Below are positions 20,560-24,026 of a stretch of 24,026 nt of DNA, piece by piece. The stretch is from positions 1 to 24,026 of the forward strand of contig JAICVT010000015.1 in assembly GCA_025935235.1 (NCBI GenBank), given 5' to 3'. Under the pieces are notes generated by a model that saw only the letters and a program-made list of their open reading frames with translations, had not been told where the DNA came from and ran no database searches. Numbering within the stretch: the stretch's first letter is position 1; each line of letters begins with the position of its first letter. Position numbers and translations under genes: made by a program. The stretch comes from Ktedonobacterales bacterium (GTDB taxonomy: Bacteria > Chloroflexota > Ktedonobacteria > Ktedonobacterales > JADMIN01).

Positions 20560-21834
20560 CTAGACGAACGCACCCAGGCCGGTGATGGCGCGGCCCACAA
20601 TCAGCGTGTTCATCTCGCGCGTGCCTTCATACGAATAGATCGCCTCGGCGTCGGCCACGAAGCGCCCGACCTGATTCTCCAGCAGGATGCCGTTGCCCGC
20701 TAGCAGCTCGCGCGCATAGCCGACCGTCTCGCGGCACTTCGACGTGCAGAAGGCTTTGGCCAGCGAGGCATGCTCGTCGCGCATGATACCGGCGTCCTGC
20801 ATCTGCGAGAGGCGCATCGCCATGCACTCCGAGGCGACGATGTTGCCCAGCATGCGCACCAGCAGGTCCTGCACGAGCTGGAAGCTGGCGATCGGCTTGC
20901 CAAACTGGTTGCGCTGGCGCGAGTAGGCCAGCGCGTGTTCGTAGGCGCCCATCGCGCAGCCAACCGCCTGCCAGGCGACGCCCGCCCGCGTCATGCGCAG
21001 CACCGCGGCGGTGTCGCGGAAGGAGCGCGCGTTTTGCAGGCGGTTGGCCTCGGCGACGCGGCAATCCTTCAGCGTGATGAGCGCGTTCTGCACGACGCGC
21101 AGCGCCATCTTGTCTTCCATCTTCTCGGCGCTGAAGCCGGGCGTTCCCTTCTCCACCAGGAAGCCCTTGACCTGCTGGTCGGCCTCGTCGCGCGCCCAGA
21201 TGACGGTGACATCGGCGAAGGTGGCGTTGCCGATCCACTTCTTCTGCCCATTCAGGACCCACTCGTCGCCCTCGCGCCGCGCGGTGGTGGTCAGCCCGCC
21301 AGCGGCGCCAGAGCCGACATCTGGCTCGGTCAGCCCGAAGGCGCCGATCTTCTCCATGCGGCGCATCGTGGGCAGCCACTGGCGCTTCTGCTCCTCGGAG
21401 CCGCAGAGGTAGATCGTCCCCATCGCGAGCCCGCTGTGCACGCCGAAGAAGGTGGCGATGGAGGGGTCAATGCGCGCCATCTCGACGGCGATCATGCCGT
21501 CGAGCAGGGTGGTCTTGCCGGGGCAGCCGTAGCCCTGGTAGGCGATGCCCGCGATGTCGAGCGCGGCCATTTTCGGGATCAACTCGAAGGGAAACTCGGC
21601 GCGAATCCAGTAGCGCGTGATGATCGGCGCAACCTCCGCCTCCATGAAGGCGCGCACCCGCTGGAGGATGGCCTGATCGTCGGCGCTCATCATTGCGGCG
21701 AGGTGGTAGAAGTCGCCCGAAACCGGCGGGAGTGTGCGCGACTCCGCCTGTGACTGTGCTGACTTCGCTGGCTTCGGTGGTTTGGCTGGCTGGGATTGCG
21801 CGGAGGTAGGATGGTCTGTTTTCGCGCCGCTCAT
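20560..21834 (-). CDS. Acyl-CoA dehydrogenase (glutaryl-CoA dehydrogenase-like group)
   Basis: The 424-aa flavoprotein has a Pro/Lys/Gln-rich disordered tail (residues 1-40) and then a complete acyl-CoA dehydrogenase fold. FGLTEPDVGSG (167-176) and WIGNA (200-204) contact FAD and substrate. RQRNQFGKPIASFQLVQDLL (307-326) is the family signature. The catalytic base is Glu403 in SYEGTREMNTLIVGRAITG, positioned as in glutaryl-CoA dehydrogenase. GYGCPG near residue 101 is also like that subgroup. It oxidises an acyl-CoA to 2-enoyl-CoA, feeding the adjacent hydratase; the acyl chain is not known. ATG 21834 begins MSGAKTDHPT; the frame continues to 21963 with unrelated sequence. The ribosome site (AAAGGGG, about 9 bases) is modest. 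Confidence 0.88.
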   Translation of the reverse strand: MSGAKTDHPTSAQSQPAKPPKPAKSAQSQAESRTLPPVSGDFYHLAAMMSADDQAILQRVRAFMEAEVAPIITRYWIRAEFPFELIPKMAALDIAGIAYQGYGCPGKTTLLDGMIAVEMARIDPSIATFFGVHSGLAMGTIYLCGSEEQKRQWLPTMRRMEKIGAFGLTEPDVGSGAAGGLTTTARREGDEWVLNGQKKWIGNATFADVTVIWARDEADQQVKGFLVEKGTPGFSAEKMEDKMALRVVQNALITLKDCRVAEANRLQNARSFRDTAAVLRMTRAGVAWQAVGCAMGAYEHALAYSRQRNQFGKPIASFQLVQDLLVRMLGNIVASECMAMRLSQMQDAGIMRDEHASLAKAFCTSKCRETVGYARELLAGNGILLENQVGRFVADAEAIYSYEGTREMNTLIVGRAITGLGAFV

Positions 21835-22143
21835 CTGCTCATGCCCCTTTCGCCCAACGTGCGGCGTGCGCGCGGCGCCAACCAGCGGTGAGGCGCCGCC
21901 AGCCCTGCCAGCACTCAACACGCCGCAGCTACCCAGCATGCAGGTGAACCCAGGTGAATCCATTCGCCTGGCTGTCTTCCCGGTAGGTCGCGATCAGGTC
22001 TCGTTGGGTATCTCTAGTCTACGGTGGATGTGGCGCTTGCGGCAATGGCGAGTCATAGCAAGCGCGGACAACTGATCCTCAGCGATGGCCACGAATGACA
22101 TACCGCCCTCGTATTGGGCGCATGCGTGGCGCGATTGCGCAAT

Positions 22144-22181
22144 GGTTGATGCTGGCGGCTCGCGAGCCGCCAGCATCAACC
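22144..22181. repeat. Perfect 38-bp palindrome
   Basis: The left arm GGTTGATGCTGGCGGCTCG (22144-22162) is exactly complementary to the right arm CGAGCCGCCAGCATCAACC (22163-22181) with no spacer. There is no T run on either side, so it is not a typical intrinsic terminator. It is the only notable structure in the stretch 21835-22245, which has no supported gene. Confidence 0.85.
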
Positions 22182-22245
22182 TCAGAACGTGGCGTGCGAT
22201 CCTGAGAAGCTCCCGTCGTCATGTCAAGGAGATGTGATGCGGCCT

Positions 22246-22419
22246 TTACTGGGTAGAGGCGCAGATGGGCGTGATCTTCGCGCCGCCGCCAGTATTGTCC
22301 CACGGCTCGATACCGGGCGCTGGGAGGGAGTAGAGGGTCATCTGCCAGCCGGGCGGTATATCGAGAGGGCGTTTCCCACTCGCGAAGCCAGTGCGTGTCC
22401 CCTGCGCGGTGGTACTCAT
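22246..22419 (-). CDS. Candidate small ORF (57 aa) downstream of the sensor-like gene
   Basis: ATG 22419 to TAA 22246 encodes 57 residues starting MSTTAQGTRTGFASGKRP and including PPGWQMTLYSLPAPGIEP, with one Cys near the C terminus. The composition is unlike the Arg/Ala-rich shadow frames of this GC-rich DNA, being Pro/Gly/Thr-rich with Trp, Tyr and Asp. The gene begins 57 bases after the sensor-like gene stop on the same strand. The ribosome site is weak (AAGG about 11 bases upstream). I do not recognise it. Confidence 0.35.
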   Translation of the reverse strand: MSTTAQGTRTGFASGKRPLDIPPGWQMTLYSLPAPGIEPWDNTGGGAKITPICASTQ

Positions 22420-22475
22420 GTCGCTTGGCCTTGCTACTGCGCCTCACTCAGGCTGCCGCATTGGGGCGCCCTTCT

Positions 22476-23849
22476 TCAGGCCCTGCCGACGGGACGTTCG
22501 TCCACAGGCGTCTTTCTCGACTCCCGCAGCCACAGCGACACCGACACCGGCCGCATCGTCTCCTGCGCGACGGCCATCAACTGCTCGCTCAGCTCCCGCA
22601 GATGGGTCTCAGTCCGCAGCGTAGCGGCGAACTTCTCCAGCGTGCGGGCGGCGTCGTACTTGGCACGGTAGAAACGGCGGTCGATGGCCGCCTGGACCTG
22701 GCGCCGCAGGGGATTGGCGAGCATGGCGATCAGCAGGGTCGACGCGACAATGATGACCGGCTGAGGATTCGTCTGGCGCGTCAAGGCCGTGACGAGCGAT
22801 TGGAGGCCAACCACCATACCGAAGTACACGCCGACGAGGATCGCCGTCAGCGACCCATAAATCAGCGTGCGGCGGATGATGACGTCAATGTCGTAGAGCC
22901 GGTGGCGGAGGATAGCGATACCGATGCCCAGCGTGACGGGCGTCAAGTACGTCAAGAGGATTGCGATATTTGCCATCCGGTACACCGAGCCGGGTGTATT
23001 CAGCGTAGGCCAGAACACGGGCGCCACGGAGTATCCGATATTCAGCGGCGCCGTCCAGGCAAGGCTGAAGATGACCCATTTGGTCTGTTGACGCTGCACG
23101 GGGGTGTAACGCCGCGCGTAGCGGTAGACCTGGATCGCCGCCGGGCCGCCCACGGACGCATAGAGCACAGGCGAGATGATGGGAAACGGCGCCGCGACAA
23201 AGAAGAGAGCGTCCTGCACGATCCAGGTCAGGACGAACAGCGCACTCCAGCGCGGCGCGAACCGGCCGGTCGGGAACGTCAACAGGAAGGCGCCGAGCGC
23301 GGGATAGAGCAACTCCTCGGCGGCAATCCCGACGACACTGATCACCGGCCCAGAGCGTGCCAGCACTTCCGGCACATTCACACTGCCCGTCGCCATATTC
23401 CAGGTGGGGCTCGCGCCGAGGAGCACGGAGCTGGATGCGTTGCCAATGAGCACCAGCGAGACGAACAGCCCCATCGGGTCGCGCCATTTGCGCCAGGCGA
23501 TCAACCCGCCGACGGTGGCCCCGACGAGCGTGACAGCCAGCGCCGTCACCAGCACGTAGACCGCATAGGCGTTGATGGCCGGGCCCGGCCCACCCAGCTT
23601 CTGGAAGTCGGCCAGCGACATCTGCGCAGGCATGCATATGGCGCCAGCGGGGCAGGGCTGGTGTACCAGCGTGAAGAGCGCGGGAACGCTATACAGGAAC
23701 ACGATCGCTTCCACGAGGACCCCAAGGCCCCACCCGATGCGAGCCAGCGCCAGCCAGCGCCCCCGCGGGTGTGGCGCTGGCGCGGTTGCGGCGGCTACAT
23801 CGGCCGGTGGAACGGTCGGCAAAACGATCGCACGCGGGGCGGTCGTCAC
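22476..23849 (-). CDS. Polytopic sensor-like membrane protein without a kinase domain (Chloroflexota type)
   Basis: The 457-aa protein has about eight or nine hydrophobic segments, mostly between residues 30 and 395, with a Cys-containing outer loop (PCPAGAICMPAQ) after the first. Then come RHRLYDIDVIIRRTLIYG (about 309-326), further helices, and a cytoplasmic coiled region NPLRRQVQAAIDRRFYRAKYDA...LEKFAATLRTETHLRELSEQL. The same architecture precedes the kinase domain in ComP-like 7TM histidine kinases of Chloroflexota and Firmicutes, but the chain ends at residue 457 with no H box or ATPase domain. It may sense a signal and act through protein contacts, or be a truncated kinase. The start is GTG 23849, with AAGGAG 7 bases upstream. 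Confidence 0.75.
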   Translation of the reverse strand: MTTAPRAIVLPTVPPADVAAATAPAPHPRGRWLALARIGWGLGVLVEAIVFLYSVPALFTLVHQPCPAGAICMPAQMSLADFQKLGGPGPAINAYAVYVLVTALAVTLVGATVGGLIAWRKWRDPMGLFVSLVLIGNASSSVLLGASPTWNMATGSVNVPEVLARSGPVISVVGIAAEELLYPALGAFLLTFPTGRFAPRWSALFVLTWIVQDALFFVAAPFPIISPVLYASVGGPAAIQVYRYARRYTPVQRQQTKWVIFSLAWTAPLNIGYSVAPVFWPTLNTPGSVYRMANIAILLTYLTPVTLGIGIAILRHRLYDIDVIIRRTLIYGSLTAILVGVYFGMVVGLQSLVTALTRQTNPQPVIIVASTLLIAMLANPLRRQVQAAIDRRFYRAKYDAARTLEKFAATLRTETHLRELSEQLMAVAQETMRPVSVSLWLRESRKTPVDERPVGRA

Positions 23850-23898
23850 GGCTTTTCTCCTTCTTTGCCCCCACCCTCACGAGGATGCCCCTCGGCCC

Positions 23899-23939
23899 CT
23901 TACAGCATGCCAGACGACCGTTACGGCGCCGTTACGCCG
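23899..23939 (-). promoter_or_regulatory. 11-bp direct repeat and possible -10 upstream of the sensor-like gene
   Basis: On the plus strand CCGTTACGGCG (23918-23928) is followed directly by CCGTTACGCCG (23929-23939), a tandem 11-bp repeat as in OmpR/PhoB-family boxes. On the minus strand TGC-TGTAAG (23907-23899) is a candidate extended -10, which puts the repeat over the -35 region, about 70-90 bases before GTG 23849. Confidence 0.4.
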
Positions 23940-24026
23940 TGGGTAATGGCCCAGCGGCCAGGGCCCAGCCGTGCGAGTCCACAGGAAGACGAGCGGGTGG
24001 GTCGACAGCGGCATGCCCTCCCACAC

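Noticed and set aside
20770..21753. 327-aa plus-strand frame
   Set aside because: It is antisense to the acyl-CoA dehydrogenase and lacks any recognisable motif.
22079..22447. 122-aa minus-strand frame overlapping the small ORF
   Set aside because: It is Arg/His-rich, reads through the palindrome and shows no domain; the alternative frame at 22246-22419 looks more protein-like.

Overview
The window is GC-rich DNA (roughly two-thirds GC by eye). It encodes a divergent Nramp transporter with an MgtE-like partner, an F420-type LLM oxidoreductase related to F420-dependent glucose-6-phosphate dehydrogenase, GT-C glycosyltransferases, and a large membrane protein with the RHRLYDIDVIIRRTLIYG signature that I associate with Chloroflexota sensor proteins. 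The combination suggests a chromosomal segment of a Chloroflexota bacterium (Ktedonobacteria-like or a related soil lineage). That placement is inference, not a match to a named genome. No phage, IS or CRISPR is visible.

Layout. 1-2210 (+): the 3' part of an Nramp-family transporter, then a soluble PRC-barrel/MgtE_N/CBS protein. 2353-3334: a 72-aa orphan with promoter, strong ribosome binding site and terminator, then a Fic/Doc toxin gene with a disrupted 5' end and its own terminator. 3341-4897 (-): a membrane-anchored beta-propeller protein. 5087-6908 (+): an F420-type LLM oxidoreductase and a DJ-1/PfpI protein. 7175-8661 (-): a SHOCT membrane protein and an aldo/keto reductase. 8950-9922 (+): a degraded two-component remnant in which a receiver domain is joined out of frame to the last ~50 residues of a histidine kinase. 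9892-13120 (-): a small membrane-anchored protein and an ~890-aa GT39/PMT-like glycosyltransferase. 13519-17148 (+): an EntS-like MFS exporter, a nitroreductase, and a GT87-like polytopic glycosyltransferase whose ATG abuts the nitroreductase stop codon. 17186-17529 (+): a textbook sigma-70 promoter, tRNA-Leu(GAG) and tRNA-Val(TAC). 17560-21834 (-): a lipid/polyester module in transcription order acyl-CoA dehydrogenase, MaoC-type (R)-hydratase, PhaZ-like depolymerase, dodecin, FabG/PhaB-like reductase. 22246-23849 (-): a polytopic 'sensor without kinase' protein and a possible 57-aa small ORF.

The clearest functional unit is 17560-21834. PhaZ releases (R)-3-hydroxyacids from medium-chain polyhydroxyalkanoate. 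A MaoC-type hydratase and a FabG/PhaB-like reductase handle (R)-3-hydroxyacyl-CoA, and an acyl-CoA dehydrogenase supplies or consumes enoyl-CoA. Together they look like a carbon-storage mobilisation and beta-oxidation interface. Dodecin could buffer flavin for the dehydrogenase, but this dodecin lacks the flavin-stacking tryptophan.

The window is also rich in small non-coding structure: two families of dispersed GC-rich palindromic elements at gene ends, short tandem repeats directly in front of two redox-enzyme genes, a perfect 38-bp palindrome, a 9-bp periodic array, an 11-bp direct repeat resembling an OmpR/PhoB-family box, and several extended -10 promoters of the form TGC-TAnnnT. I found no obviously new defence system. 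The best candidates for something undescribed are the altered metal-site Nramp with its soluble MgtE-like partner, the Trp-less dodecin in a PHA locus, and the unannotated small ORFs at 14928-15098 and 22246-22419.
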